A DNA stretch of 64,000 nt, taken from contig CM074804.1 in NCBI GenBank assembly GCA_037447605.1, positions 4,971,613 to 5,035,612 of the forward strand, read 5' to 3'. Below the pieces are notes generated by a model. It saw only the letters and a program-made list of their open reading frames with translations, had not been told where the DNA came from and did not search any database. The stretch's first letter is position 1, and every line of letters starts with the position of its first letter. Made by a program: the position numbers and the translations under genes. This document shows, piece by piece, positions 12,035 to 25,100 of this stretch. This DNA comes from Zygnema circumcarinatum (taxonomy: Eukaryota > Streptophyta > Zygnematophyceae > Zygnematales > Zygnemataceae).

Positions 12035-12851
12035 GTTCTCAGCCATCGAAACGAATGAGGTGCGAGGAATAGGCGTTCAGTGATAGGCCTTGTGCCGAAC
12101 ATGGCACCGTAATCGTGACCTTTTATTTGGCCATCCGACAATACCATTCAGGATTTAAATAGCCAATCTGGTTTGTAACTAAGTAATGTAAGACAACAAC
12201 TATTGCTCACCTCCACCGCTTGTAAGAGCAAAGTCTGCCCAAGATGCGATCAATCGCAAACACAGGTGTATGAAATCTTCGAATTTCACAGGAAAAGGCA
12301 AAACATCAACGTTCCCCCCCTTGATTTCAGCCATTGGGAATTCTGCTATTCAATCAAGCTGATGTTGACAGTCAGACAACTTCATCGACGAGCATATTCA
12401 ACCCGTCAGCAGCTGGCCTCTATCGCAGCTCTGAGGGTCACTCACAGGTCGATCTCGGGTGTCTTTCCTCCCACTCATATTGCAATAGTGCGTCACCTTC
12501 GCTCGAGGAACGAGCATGCATGGAGACTGCCGCAGTGTACCAATATTTTAAGCGCAATGCTAAATATATCACGGAACATCCTCAGACTATAACTGTCAGC
12601 TGAGAAGTCTTTGTCGAACCTTTCAAACAAAGCATAAACAGCCGCTTAAAGAATGAAGAACCTGCCCTAGGAAAAGCTGTCTAAGAAGACTAACCTAGCC
12701 TCTGTCTCCGTGAAATTGCACGTAACCCCTCGGTTGCGTTGTACCAGAAATCCACAAATCTTGAACCCGGTTCAAGACTTTTGGCGTTTGTACACACCAC
12801 GTCACATTCTCAGCCTGCAGACACGAAATGTGGAATGTCGAGTGCCACGCT

Positions 12852-15502
12852 TCAAACCCGTCCGTCCAGACCGTCCAAAGGGCCGTTCCACATCCCTTTT
12901 TGAGGCGGCAACTGCAAGGCGAGCGCTTGAAATGAGGGGAATCCCACACCGCTGCCTCGTACTCTTCCGTCAATTCGCAAAGATATGTACCTGCACGCGA
13001 ATAAACACGGCATGAAATTCAGTTACAGTAGTCTGAAGCCAGAATTTGCCACGATACGGCTCCAATGTAAGGATGCCTCAGCCTGAATTCATGTACTGCA
13101 GAGAACCGAGAAGCGGTGCAGTTTGAGTTGACCTTGACGACATAGCTTGTCGTGATAACCCAATGACTATTGGGGTTGAGTATGTCAGTGTAGCGAACAT
13201 ATTTTCAAGACCAAACAACCCCAATTTAAAAAATTGGCATACCGGAAGCCCATTTGTAAACACGTGCTTACGTGAAAATCTAAACCATAAAAGGAGATTC
13301 ACTTTAAAAACAGTGAACATACAAGATGGCGGGGGGGTAACGTGCACTTACACCGGCTTGTCATCTGACACGTTTGCTAAAGACATTTGCTCATCCAGCC
13401 ACCTGCTTCCAAGCACAATGCCCGAAGAGGTGAACGAGTTGGCAATGCCACAACAGATGCACTCTAAAAGTTCTCACAGCCGGGGCTAGGCTTGTCAGTG
13501 ACAATTTTAGATGTGTGCATCATCCTACTCATCCTTCACTGCTGAATGATTTTGCAAGTGCATCAGCGACATGGAGAGCTTTCTAGTTTTGAAAAAGTGC
13601 AGGTCTCCACCTGGCCCATTCGTTTGTATATATCGGCGTTGCAATGAAACGTTTGTTAAAATTCGGAGCTGCTTGACCTCCACCTTCACTTTCCTTCCCT
13701 TCCTGCGCCGTTGCCTCTCCCGCAGCCAAGGTAGGCGCCAGCTGCGAGCCATCTGTGCAAAAGGGGACAAGCATCACTCCTCTCTCCACGAGGTCTTTCT
13801 TCAGCGGTTCTGCACGGCGTAAGGCTTCTTCTATGTGCTCCTTAGTTCCAGATATAATGAGAAGACGACAGGTTCCTCGCATCTGTCCGACCGTCACTAA
13901 CCGCCCATTTGCCAGTTCGATCCGCAAATTACTCAGGGTCTCCTCTCGTGTAATTCGTGCTATAGACTTTTGCTCCGATTTTTTGTCAGACCTGCACACG
14001 TTTAGTCATAAGTTCTTGAGCTTCATCGGTGAAAAACTTTTCCTTCTTTGACAATGAAACATGACACGGTGCCATTGATAAATCCAAATGGAGTTTCAAC
14101 AAGCATACAGTTTCGACTTCCATCACATCACAAATATAAAATGATCCCATAACAAACGAAATAAACATCTTTTCCAATCCATGAGCGCATGTCCTCACCT
14201 GTACAACAAAGCGAAAGCAACTACTGCGGCCACATCGATCGCTAGCCCCTGCAGGGTTTCCGGCAAGGGGCTGGCATTTGGAGCCCCGCCTAGAGCGCCA
14301 ATCACACGAGTGAAGGCGATCAAACCGCCAATTCCTGCACTTGCAATGAATGCAAGGGAGAGTGCCATGCGCAATGTGCGGAAGGGGGCTATTACTTCAC
14401 TCCGAATCCTTGCGTCCGAACTGCAATGACAGTAAAGCGGCTGTTTTAAAAAATTATAGAGCCCATTCTCTTACAACATCACATCTCCAGGATGATCTGT
14501 AATCCAGCTACAGGATTTAGTAGTCGTTGGGAACCTCTGTAGACAAAATTTATATCTCAGCTAAACCTACAGATTAAAGCTATCTCGTACATTAAAATGC
14601 TTCTCATGGCCGGTATAAAGTTTCTCATTCAATGCATGAATTATGTACACTTCATGAACAACTTCTGCAATGGGGATAAAAAAGTTATCCTGTCGAATTC
14701 TGGATGATTAACCCAACCTTTAGCTTGGGTGCAAATGAAGAAAACGAACGGGTGAGGACGAGGATTGAAGATTGCATTGCCTTACTTGCCTAAGAAAATA
14801 AACTCGACCGAGCCCTAAAAGAAAGTACCTTGCATACACTGCATTATCCTAAACTCATGAAACCTTGATAGTCAATGCACCTACTAACGAGGTAAGATCG
14901 CCAGAGTCGTTCAAATGATGCCTTAAAACCAGCTTGAACACTCCTTCAAATTCTAAGGCCGTTGAGTAATTCATTGGTGGCAAAACATCAGCCAGCCGGT
15001 CATCCAAAACGGCTGCCTGGATTCTTATAGAAGCTCAGAGATTGCTCGCACTTTCTTTCAACGAAATCACGACCTCTTCAATAGACTCCTTCCTTGTGAA
15101 GCAGATTGCTGGAATAATCCAACGCGTAGGGAATAGAGAAGAAGGTTCCAATCTTTCGCAACTGTCATAATTTAATAAATAACCTCCCATCACCTGCATG
15201 CTCTTCTGCAAATTCCCTTACACAAGCACACACCTGATTTGCTCCGGACTCCGTGAAGAACCTCCCCCGCCTCCACCTCCTGCTGCACATCTCACTGCCA
15301 GCTGGCCCCTGCCGGCATTTTTTCCTTGCGATGGAGACCCACAATGCAGTTGGAAACCTCGTCGGGAGGAATGCCCCCAACTCTGACCTCGTATCCAGCT
15401 GACCGCGCCTCTCGAGCTGCATAGCTGCTCTCTTTGCTTCCGTAAGGCAGAAGTCAATGGCCCGCAGTTCCCGTAGCAATTCAGGCCCACTCCGCTCGAC
15501 AT
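12852..15502 (-). CDS. LOW PSII ACCUMULATION-type (LPA3-like) plastid protein
   Basis: Five exons in phase: 15502-15234, 14420-14199, 13991-13611, 13402-13352 and 12990-12852, giving 353 residues. Residues 1 to about 75 are rich in Ser, Arg and Gly and poor in acidic residues, as in a chloroplast transit peptide. Next comes the conserved IRSEVIAPFRTLRMALSL with a transmembrane helix (about 104-125), then a second hydrophobic stretch near 148-163. The soluble part has ARITREETLSNLRIELANGR, a thioredoxin-like RLLIISGTKE strand, NEWARWLDEQ, VYISLRIDGRVRGSGVG, and ends in LDGLDGRV. These features match plant and algal LPA3 and related proteins. Such proteins help assemble photosystem II (for LPA3, CP43) at the thylakoid. 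The family is well supported; the exact paralogue is not. It is divergent from CHLH2. Confidence 0.85.
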
Positions 15503-16136
15503 GCTGCCTCCTCGCCTCCCTCCCTCCCTCGTCTTCAGAGAGGAGCCGACAGGAGCAGAAGGTGTGGCCGGAGGGCAGCAATCCGCGAGGAACCCCTGCT
15601 ACGTGGCCGCTTCTCTGCGTACTACGTCACGTGCGCACGTGGCGTTTCCGTCCAGAATCGGTCCCGCTCCGTGTGGGAAGTTAAACAGCCCGCTGAACAG
15701 GGCGGGCATAGAAACGAAAGATTGATTGGGACACGTGTCTTCACGAGAGGTATCCCCGCAGGGGGAGGGAGATCTGGAGATCGTGCTGACGTGGTGGATA
15801 TTTCCAGCAGGCGTCGGTCCTAACGCCACGTGGCGATTCCCTCGTGACATGGCAGCCGCCCGGGGGCCAGCGGCGGCCCCCTCCCTGGCCCGGCGTCTAG
15901 AGCGAAGGGCCGGCCGGAGGAACTGCGGTTCCATGTGGGGGGTATCCCGTCAGAACTGAGCTGGAGCATATAGCTGCGAGGAAGCTGCATGCAATGCAGG
16001 ACATCTGGAGTTGGGAGGCCCCCCGACGCGCTTTCGTTCTGAAGAGCGGAGGATGGCCATGGCGGAGCGGACTGCTGCCCGGACCTTTCTGTGTGAAGGG
16101 GGCGTTATTAACACTGCCAGGCCTTACAAGGGATGT
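15503..16136. promoter_or_regulatory. Shared LPA/CHLH2 intergenic region with G-box-like motifs
   Basis: About 630 bp between two divergent chloroplast-protein genes. ACGT-core motifs seen: CACGTG at 15628, GCACGTGG at about 15635, ACACGTGT at 15731, TGACGTGG at 15787, and the palindrome CCACGTGG at 15826. In plants such G-boxes bind bZIP and bHLH factors and are frequent in light-regulated promoters. Light control here is inference. Confidence 0.55.
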
Positions 16137-19100
16137 ATGCAAGTGATATCAATTGAATCCATCGCTAAGGGAGGCTCTCTCAGACTTGCATTGTCAAGCT
16201 CGCCGCTGCCGACATCAGGCAAAGTCTGCAGAGCAGCCGGGCTTCAACCTTGTACGCCATTTTTGTCAGGATATACTCGAATTTCCGGAGAGAGACGGAA
16301 AAGTACACAATTTTTCAAGGCTTGTATCGGGGCTAGGGAGAAGCAAGTAGCAGTAGTGCAAAGCGTGCTGGTAGACAGGCAATCGGCAGAGCCATTGCAG
16401 CCCTCTGATGAATTAGCGGGTCAGGCGAGCAGAACAGAGTCTTTCGTGGCAGCTGTGGAAGCGGGCGAGAAGCGCGTAGAAGAGCTTGAAAACCGCATAA
16501 AGAAAAAGGAACAACAAATTGCAGCATTGCAGGTGCTTTCCGAGGACATAAACTTAACTTCTTTTGGTATCACTGGGTAGCGGTCCATAAGGACAATGTT
16601 GGTTCATTTTTTGAAAGATGCGGTCATTGTAGCGGTGGTTCACCTCTACTTGCAGAGTGAATGTGGCAAAATCACCTTCGCAAGCACCATTGCATTCATA
16701 GCTCAGCTGGACATCAATTCAAACCTACAGCAACGATGTGGCACCACGTTGTGCAGGAGGGCATTGACGAATTGTACCATGCCACTTTTGCTGGTGTCGA
16801 CGTTCCCTCAGATGCACGTCCAGTTTCTGATGGCGAACATTCAACGCAATTTGATACTATGAATGAACAGCTGTGGGCGGAGCTCGGGAGAGCAGACTCA
16901 AAAAAACTAAAAAAGCTGATTGGTGAGAGGGAACATTCTGTTACCGACGGGCCTGCTGGTGTTCTTTTGAAACACTCAATAGCTCTTAATTTGAAGAGAC
17001 TATCGATTGATGACAAATGCTTCCACACGCAATATCATCGTTCTAGTCCTTATGCCTCCTTTCCACTTCGCCTGCAATCTGCCCTTAAGATGAATTTGAG
17101 TCTCTATTACCTGATTGAGTTTACGCATTTACTTTAAGCTGAGTTTCTCCCGCACGCTGCATTTTTCGTTGCAGATGCTGTCGCTCCAAAGCAATGGCAA
17201 GGCTTCCAGCATAGCATCCACGATCTCACGCTTTCTCGCAGCCGCCTTCGTCAGGTGAATTTTTGATTGATGGGGTTAAAAGTGATAAGCAGGGAACATC
17301 TTGAGTCTATCAGAGTGTTTGACCCACCCCCTCTATTCCAGCATCCATTTTTTTGTTTACCATAAAAAAGCTGTTAGTTGGAACAGCCTGTTTGAATACC
17401 CATGACTAATGGCGTAGGGCTATCAACTTTCAAGAGATGCAACCAGATTTAGACATTGAAAGCGCTGATCATCCCCATGCACACTCCTCAATTCTAGTTT
17501 GCAACGAATGCCCCTAAGGGATGACTCGGGTTTTGCAAATTCTGTGTTCACAGGAACTGAGCTCTTTTAACGAGCAACTGGAAGAGGCGAAGACCGTTCT
17601 AAATGTGGTACATTGAAAAGAAATATCCCCGTAGTATAGCTGTAAATCGCATGGAGGCTCATACACCCTCTATTTTTTGAATACGAGATAGTTAGAAAAT
17701 TCCAACCTATTTGGTCAAATACTCGCTTTTAGTTGCTATTACATTCAGTGAAATAATCCTTTGCTGTGATAAGTGTTTCACCTTTTGCTCTCTCGTTGCT
17801 TTTCACAGCCCTTTGAAAGTCCCGAGAGTGCAGCGATAGAGGGAGAAGACAGGGGAGAGCTGAGCTCTCTGAAGAGTGGAGGATCAGTGGCGCGCATTGT
17901 CCTCATCTCCGGCTTCGAGTCATTCAATGTGGCGCTCTACAAGAGAGCTGCAGCTCAGGTCAAGGAAACATGTGCAGGTGCTCGCTTCCCTCTTCTCACT
18001 TCCCGGAATGTACAGAACGACGAGTGCACCAAGAGCATTTGCTTCCTTTTCGACTTGAATTTGTCCTCAAATTTTCTATGCTTCGCGGGCTGCAGATGTG
18101 CGTGTTTCGGTCTTTAGCGATCGCGATATCTCGTCCAGGAGAAAGGAGGTGAGTCTTGGTTGGAGTGCTTATGAGAAAACGAGGCCCTACAAGAGTTTCT
18201 CTTTCTCCACTCTCATCCCTTTGTCCGCTTGTTTGTGAGAGGCGCATCTCACTGAGAAGCCCTCTGGAATGTGCAGCTGGAGGCCGAGCTGGCGCAGGCC
18301 GATGTGCTCTTCTGCAGCCTCCTCTTTGACTACGATCAGGTGAGGGGCCGCCGGGAGACTCTGGACTGACAGGGGAGTCGCAGGAAGGCAGAAATAGTAG
18401 ATGTGAACAAGATATGGATGACTTTTTTTAAGTCCCAGGTTCGGCCACATTGGAAATGCCATGGTTCCTGGTTGGGACCGCTAAGCTCACAGGTAGGCGT
18501 GTAACAGATTTTGTGCAATTTTCATTACGATAACTAATTCCCAATTCCAGGATGTCGAAGAGGCTTACCTTGATGGCGGGGGTTTATGGCAGTGCGAGTG
18601 GCTGAAGGCGAGGGTTCAGCAGATTCCCGTCCGCCTTGTGTTCGAGTCCAGCCTTGAGCTCATGGCCGCCACCAGCCTCGGCAGGTAGACTGACTGCCTC
18701 CGGGCTCAACGTGAACTGTTGGTTTTCATTCATCTTGAGGCTGACGTGGAATGCGTAAATTCATCATATCTGAATATGAGTTTTGATGTCCTACAGCTTC
18801 ACGATGGCTGGCGGTAAGAGCAAAGGCATGCCTGCCCCAGTGAAGGCAGTCCTCTCCAAATTTGGAGGCGGGCGGGAGGAGGACAAGATGGTGAGTACTT
18901 GTCTTGGAGTCTGATCGCGCTACAATCTATGCAGCCCGCTCAAGGGGTGTCGTAGGACAGGCATATCTGTATGCAGCACGTGCTCAGTCACCGTCTGTTA
19001 TGAGGGTACAGGTAGGATACCTCAGTTTCCTTAAGATTGGACCCAAGCTTCTTCGATTCGTCCCTGGCCAGAAAGCGAAGGACCTCCGCAACTGGCTAAC

Positions 19101-22100
19101 CATTTACGGCTACTGGAACCAGGTTGGTGTCTGCAAAGGCTCCCTGTGCAGAATTTCTGTGCTTGCCGCTACTACAACCTTCCGAAGAAAATCCGATGGA
19201 AAGCCTTGCCTTGAACACGTTGGGAGTGTGGGCATGTTGCAGGGAGGTATGGAGAACGTGGTGAGCATGTTCCTTTACTTGGCGGAGCAGTACCTTCAGA
19301 AGAAGGGTCTTCCCCAAGGGCCTCTCAAAGAGATTCCATCACTGGGTCTCTACCATCCTGACTATGGTAAGCTGTCGAGAGTCCCCCCTCCTTTCCAGCC
19401 GATCAGGCCCACCAGCTGCTCCTTTCCCGTACCTCTCCCTCCTTCACCTTGAAGCAATCATTTTGGAGCTTGGAACGGGCCCGCAGATGGCTACTTCGCC
19501 TCTCCCAAGGCCTACCTGCGGTGGTCGGTGGCGACGCGGCCGCTCCCTGCAGAGGCCCCGGTGGTGGGCGTACTGCTCTACCGCAAGCACGTGGTGACGC
19601 GGCAGAGGTACGTCCCGCGGCTGCTGCGAATGATGGAGGAGGGCGGCCTGCGCCCTGTGCCCGTATTCATAAGCGGGGTGGAGGCACACACGGTGGTGCG
19701 GGACCTGCTTACTTCGCGCTTCGAGCAGGTGAGAGTGGGCCCAGGGCTGCCGCATTCTGAGCTGCGTAGTAGTATGCTTCGAAGGCTGCAGTCTGCAGTG
19801 GGCTCTACTATCGCTGGAGAGGCAGGAAGCGAGGAGAAAGAGAGGGGAAAGAGAGGAGAAAGAGAGACAGGAACGCAGTCGTTGAAGGGTCGAGAGGGGA
19901 GCTGCATTGCAGGCGGAGCGGAAGCGAGGGAACTTGGCGATTTCCTCTCTGTCTAAAGACTCGGTGATGGTTGATGCTGTAGTCAGCACTGTCGGTGAGT
20001 GGTGCTTCCCTTGCAGGTGCTCAGTGGCTGCATGAGAACTGGCGAACTTGAGGCGGTTGTATATCGTGGGACTTGAAGAAATCTGAGCTTAAAACGGACG
20101 CTGATTGCTGTCTGTGACGCTTTCGTTAGAATTCGCTCAAGTAAGGAAATAAATTTGAGGCTCAGAGGCTGCAGCCACAAGTTTTCAACGGATTGCAGGC
20201 CGGGGGGCATTCACAGTTATTGCCGAGGAATCATTGCAGGTTTTCCTCTGGTCGGAGGTCCGGCCGGGACAATGGAGGGCGGCCGACAAGCTGAGGTATG
20301 CTCTAACTCAGAAAACATGCAGTCTCAAGTCGACTATGTCCTACTGTCTTGCATGCATTACCTTCCACCTTACTGTAAAACCCTGGCAGCGGCGCTACCC
20401 TTTGCTGACGGAGGGAGGGAGGGAGGGAGGGAGGGAGGGCCGCCCGCAGGTCGCCCAAGCCATCCTCCGCGCCAAGAACGTTCCGTACGTGGTGGCGGCC
20501 CCCCTGCTCGTGCAGGACATCGCCAGCTGGCAGAGGGAGGGCGTGCAGGGCCTGCAGAGCGTCATCCTCTACGCGCTGCCCGAACTCGACGGGGCCATTG
20601 ACGCGGTGCCACTTGGCGGCCTCGTAGGGGACGGCATCCACCTGGTGCGCTGCCCACCTCTTCGGCACAGCGAAAACGTTGACAAGAGATGCAGAAAGTT
20701 ATTTGGGCTTATGTCTGCTCGCGGATTTGCAGACAATAGTAGTTTGTGGGAGGCGGCAGGAGTTGAGGTGGGCATGGCTGGGAAGATCGGGTGGGTGAGA
20801 GGCGAGCATGGCTGTGGATGCATGCATGGCAGGTCCCGGAGAGGGTACGTCGATTGACTTCGAGGCTGCACAGTTGGGTCAGGTTGCGGAGAACGCCCCC
20901 TGCACAGCGCAAGGTAGGAGGAGGGTGAAGCCATCACCCTTTGTAGATGTCAGGATGCCGAAAGAAGGCAGGTTTACCGTATTGACTCTATCCATGCTTC
21001 TATGCTTTTTTGGCAGGCTTAAAGCATTTTTTTCGAATGGTCTATCCGCCGATACCTCTGCCGGAAACGTTGAGCGGGGGCTGTGCTTGGAATGGCATGG
21101 TCTTGCAGGTAGCAATTGTGCTGTACGGCTTCCCCCCCGGCGTGGGGGCCACCGGGACTGCAGCGTTGCTGAACGTGCCTCGCTCGCTGGAGAAACTTCT
21201 GCTGCGCCTCAAAGCCGAGGGGTGCTAACGATGCTCCTGCCCATTAAAAGACTTTAGAAAAAGCTCAAATTCGATGCAGGAGATTCCGATACAGATGAAT
21301 TACATATGCTCCCTCCTCTCACGTTGACGCCGCATGTTTGGAGGGCAGGTATGACTTGGGCGATCTCCAGGACAACATTGACGGCGAGGACGTTGTGCGG
21401 CTACTTAGCGCGCTTGAAGCGGACGCTGTTCTCAGCAAGGGCGAGGGGGGTCCGCCTCAAGCGGTAGCCGCTATGGAGGAGCAGCTCAGGGCGGAGGGGC
21501 GGGCCCTTCCGCCCGTCCAAGCCATGGCGGAGTCTATTCACTGGAGGACGTTGCGGGACTGGCTTGGGTATTTTCCTCAACCCATGAAGCCTTTCGCCTG
21601 TGGAGATAGTCAAATCCATCTGTAATAGAGCAGGTCGGAGGCCTCTTTGATTCGATTGGTTCTGCTTGTAAGGACGTAGCGCGCAGGTAAGGCGGTCTTA
21701 AGCGAAAAAAGGAGTCCCAATGGGGCAGAGCTGTGCTGTGCTCACAGCAGCGTTGGATTCACACCTCCACTGAAGTGCGGGTGTGAGGAGGCTCCCACTG
21801 ATGGGCATGAATTTCAAAGAGACATAGAAAGGCTGTCCTGCCTCCTGCTCTTCAGTGCAGCTCCTATTCATGAAATCGATGCAATATATGCTGCGGGCGG
21901 AGGCAGGCTCCTGTGAGCAAATGCGCCCCCTGTGAGTTGCATGCCAAGGTTGAGGAGTGCTCCTAGTAGGCCAGTCCGTGGCACTTTGTTGTGGGCGTAG
22001 TAGGGCGAGCTGGCAGCCTGGCGGGGCGGGGCGGGGGCGTGCAGGGCGAGTCTGACCGCGAAGATGGAGCGGGCGTGGGGCGAGCTGTGCGCGTACCGCG

Positions 22101-25100
22101 GCCTGCACTGCGACGCGGAGGGGGGCAGCGTGGTCAGCGGCCTGCGGCTGGGCAACGTGTGGTGGGCACTGGCAACAGATGCAAGGACTTGGCCTCTGAA
22201 GGTCTAAGAGCTTCCGCAATAAGTCTGTCAGTTTGTTTGCTGTCGGGTTCAAACATGCAAGTGACTTCAATGAATGACAGCATCGTCAGAAAGCGTTCCG
22301 TGTCCAAACATTTGCCATGCGCAGGTGATGAGCGTAGCTGATTAGCAGCCTTAGCAGCACCTTTTAAGGCCCAACAAAAGAATCTCTCTGCTCCTGCGTT
22401 TCCCGAAGTCCTGCTCTGCGCGTTGGGCACTTGGCCGGGACGGTCGTAGAAGATAGAGAGTGGACGAAGGGCCTCTAGGAGAGAGGGACAGGAAAGCCTG
22501 ACCCGGGTAGTGAGGACGGAGAGTGGGCTTGCAGGATTGGAGTGCAGCCGCTGCTGGGTCTGGAAGGCGACCCCATGCGCCTCCTCTTTGAGCGGGACCT
22601 CACTCCTCACCCGCAGGTCTGCTGCCTGTGCCCTACATTTCCGTTCCACCTGCGTACCTGTTTTGTCGTCTCTCGGCCGCTAATGTAGGGTGGAGAGAGC
22701 GCATGGTTGGCAGTACGCGGCGTTCTACAAGTGGCTGCAGAATGGTATGCGGGCGGATGCAGTGATCCACTTCGGCATGCATGGCACCGTGGAGTGGCTG
22801 CCCGGCTCGCCACTGGGGAACACGGGTACGCCTCGGAACCTTTTCCGTTTCACTCTCCATACCCAAAGGAATGTATGTGCTCGTGGCTTCACAAGAAACT
22901 TGCACATATGGAAGGATGAGGGAATGAATGGACAGACAGGATTTGTTGTGTCGGCATGGAAAGCCGCTCTCTGCTCTCACCCAGCTCGCATCAGGTCGCT
23001 CCTCAGAAGGGCGCGGCGACCGTGTTGAAACGCAGTTGCCTGTTGCCTGTTGCGGCGATTGTGATGCTACCAGCCTCGTGTATCACTTAGCGGCCATCGT
23101 TTATTGTTGGGACCTGCCTTCCCCTGACAAGAGTGTGGTAGCCGGATCGGATCTTGGAGTATATGGCCCAGTCAAAGGACTGATGAAGCAACGTCTTTGG
23201 GCTTTTTCCATCCATTCAAAGCATGTTTTTAAAAAAATCAAGCTAGTAGTAAAATCAGAAACAGGAGCGGAGGCCTTACCACAAAGATAACGCCCATTCA
23301 GCCACTGAGAGTGGCCTGCATTGTGGGACGCAGGGCTCTCATGGTCTGACGTGCTTATGGGAAATCTCCCTAACTTGTGAGTGGCGCTCAACCCTCCCAT
23401 CACCGCCTCCTCCTCGGAGTGATAGCTGCAGGTCCTTCCATCTCCGTTGTCATTGTTTGGCGCGTTGAAACCGCTGCACATCTCCTGCTGTAGGTATGTC
23501 TATGCTGCCAACAACCCCTCAGAGTCGATTGTCGCCAAACGAAGGGGATATGGTACCATCGTCTCGTATAACGTCCCTCCCTATGGCCGGGCAGGCCTCT
23601 ACAAGGAGCTCGCATCGCTCCGAGAGCTGGTGAGGCTCTTGCAATGTCTCTGAATCGACCTTGAGAAAAATGCACACTGTTCGTAGCACTGCCTATGGAT
23701 GCGGATATTCCGGGGGGGTGGAAACCTAAAGGGAAAGAAGGACGAAGAAACTCAAGAAGAATCAAGAAATTGAATCTCAGTTAGGACGGGAGAGAGAGGG
23801 AGGGACCCCTGCATTTGCGGGCTTCCCGAGTCTTGAGAGAACATGTCTGAAAATGCGGTCAATTACGGTCCTAGGGGCCGTTGAAAGTGCTGCTTCTGTG
23901 CATTCTGGCAGTGGGCTCTCATCTCTGCTGGCCCGCTTTGCACAGATAAGCGAGTACAGAGAAGACACGACGAGGAACGATGGTCTGCGAGAAGCCATAG
24001 TGGGAGTGCTCACTACCAGCGGTCTGTATGTCGACTGCCCACTCCGTGAGAGCAAAAAGGGATGTGAGGCGGTGTACTTGACGGAAGAGAATGTGAGGAC
24101 TGTGGAGGCAGCAGAGTTTGACGCATACACAGGCCGATTATACGAATACCTGGTGAAGTTACTCTCGTCGAATTTCTCTACCATCTATTGCTGTTAAGGA
24201 ACTTTCAAAAGTCAGTTTTGGGCATTCCGGTCACTCTTTTTATGCTATCCATATAAACCAAGTGTCTTTAGTGAGACCATCACCTTGTTCCTCGCCTTCA
24301 AAGCCTTGTTCATCTCCAACCCGCATTATATTGCACTAACTGGTAGCCTACTCCCTGCGACAGGCGGTGGTAGAGAACCGCCTCTTTTCGGAGGGCCTGC
24401 ACACGCTTGGAGCAGCTCCTTCTCCGTTACAGGTGCTCGCACTACTCACACTCTCCTCTCTAGTTCAGACTCTGAAGGCTGCGATCCGGCTATGTTCTAG
24501 CGGAATTTCTGGTATTGTGTGGGAGATGGCGTGAGGAGAAGGTGGGAGGTGTGCGCTGAGGTGGGAGTGGGGTGTGCTGGAAGGAGATCAGATGGAGCAG
24601 TATCTGTCCGCGTACTTTGGGGAGGACTTGCCGCCCACAGCAGTGAAGGCTGTTGCCCACTCGCCAGGGGGCCTTGCGGAGGTGCAATACCTTCCTTCTC
24701 TCCCCATCCCCTACCGCCTTCTGCTACTCCACAGCATGAGCAGCATGGGCACACTTCTTGCCATCTGCATCAACCCCACATTCAAAGAGTAGGTCAGTCA
24801 TGTCATGTTTCTGTAGCTTATTTAACTCATTTACCTGCATGCGTTAGTTCCCCTGCATAAGGGAGTGCCTATCTTGTAGAAGACCCACAGTATAACTGGA
24901 TCACCTACATCTAGATTTCTAGATGAAGCGTAAAAACCTTTCTTACATGCCAAGTGTTTTTGTTACTTGTCCGGGGGCTTGCATGACCGTTCTGAGTTTC
25001 GTACCTTGCCTAACAACAGGTGTGTGGGTGGGATCCCTGTAGGCGAGGAGGCGGTTGGAAGAGCTGTATCAGCAGGAAGGAAAGGCTCCCTTCCTGGACG

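Noticed and set aside
12695-12973. Minus-strand frame overlapping the last LPA exon
   Set aside because: It is out of frame with the conserved LRIDGRVRGSG and LDGLDGRV segments; the true stop is at 12852.
20645-20832. Continuation of CHLH2 exon 15 past 20644
   Set aside because: Reading on leaves the family alignment; splicing to 20833 gives the expected VPERVRRLTSRL sequence.
22634-22980. Minus-strand frames of about 60-115 codons opposite CHLH2 exon 21
   Set aside because: Shadow frames of the conserved HFGMHGT exon on the plus strand.
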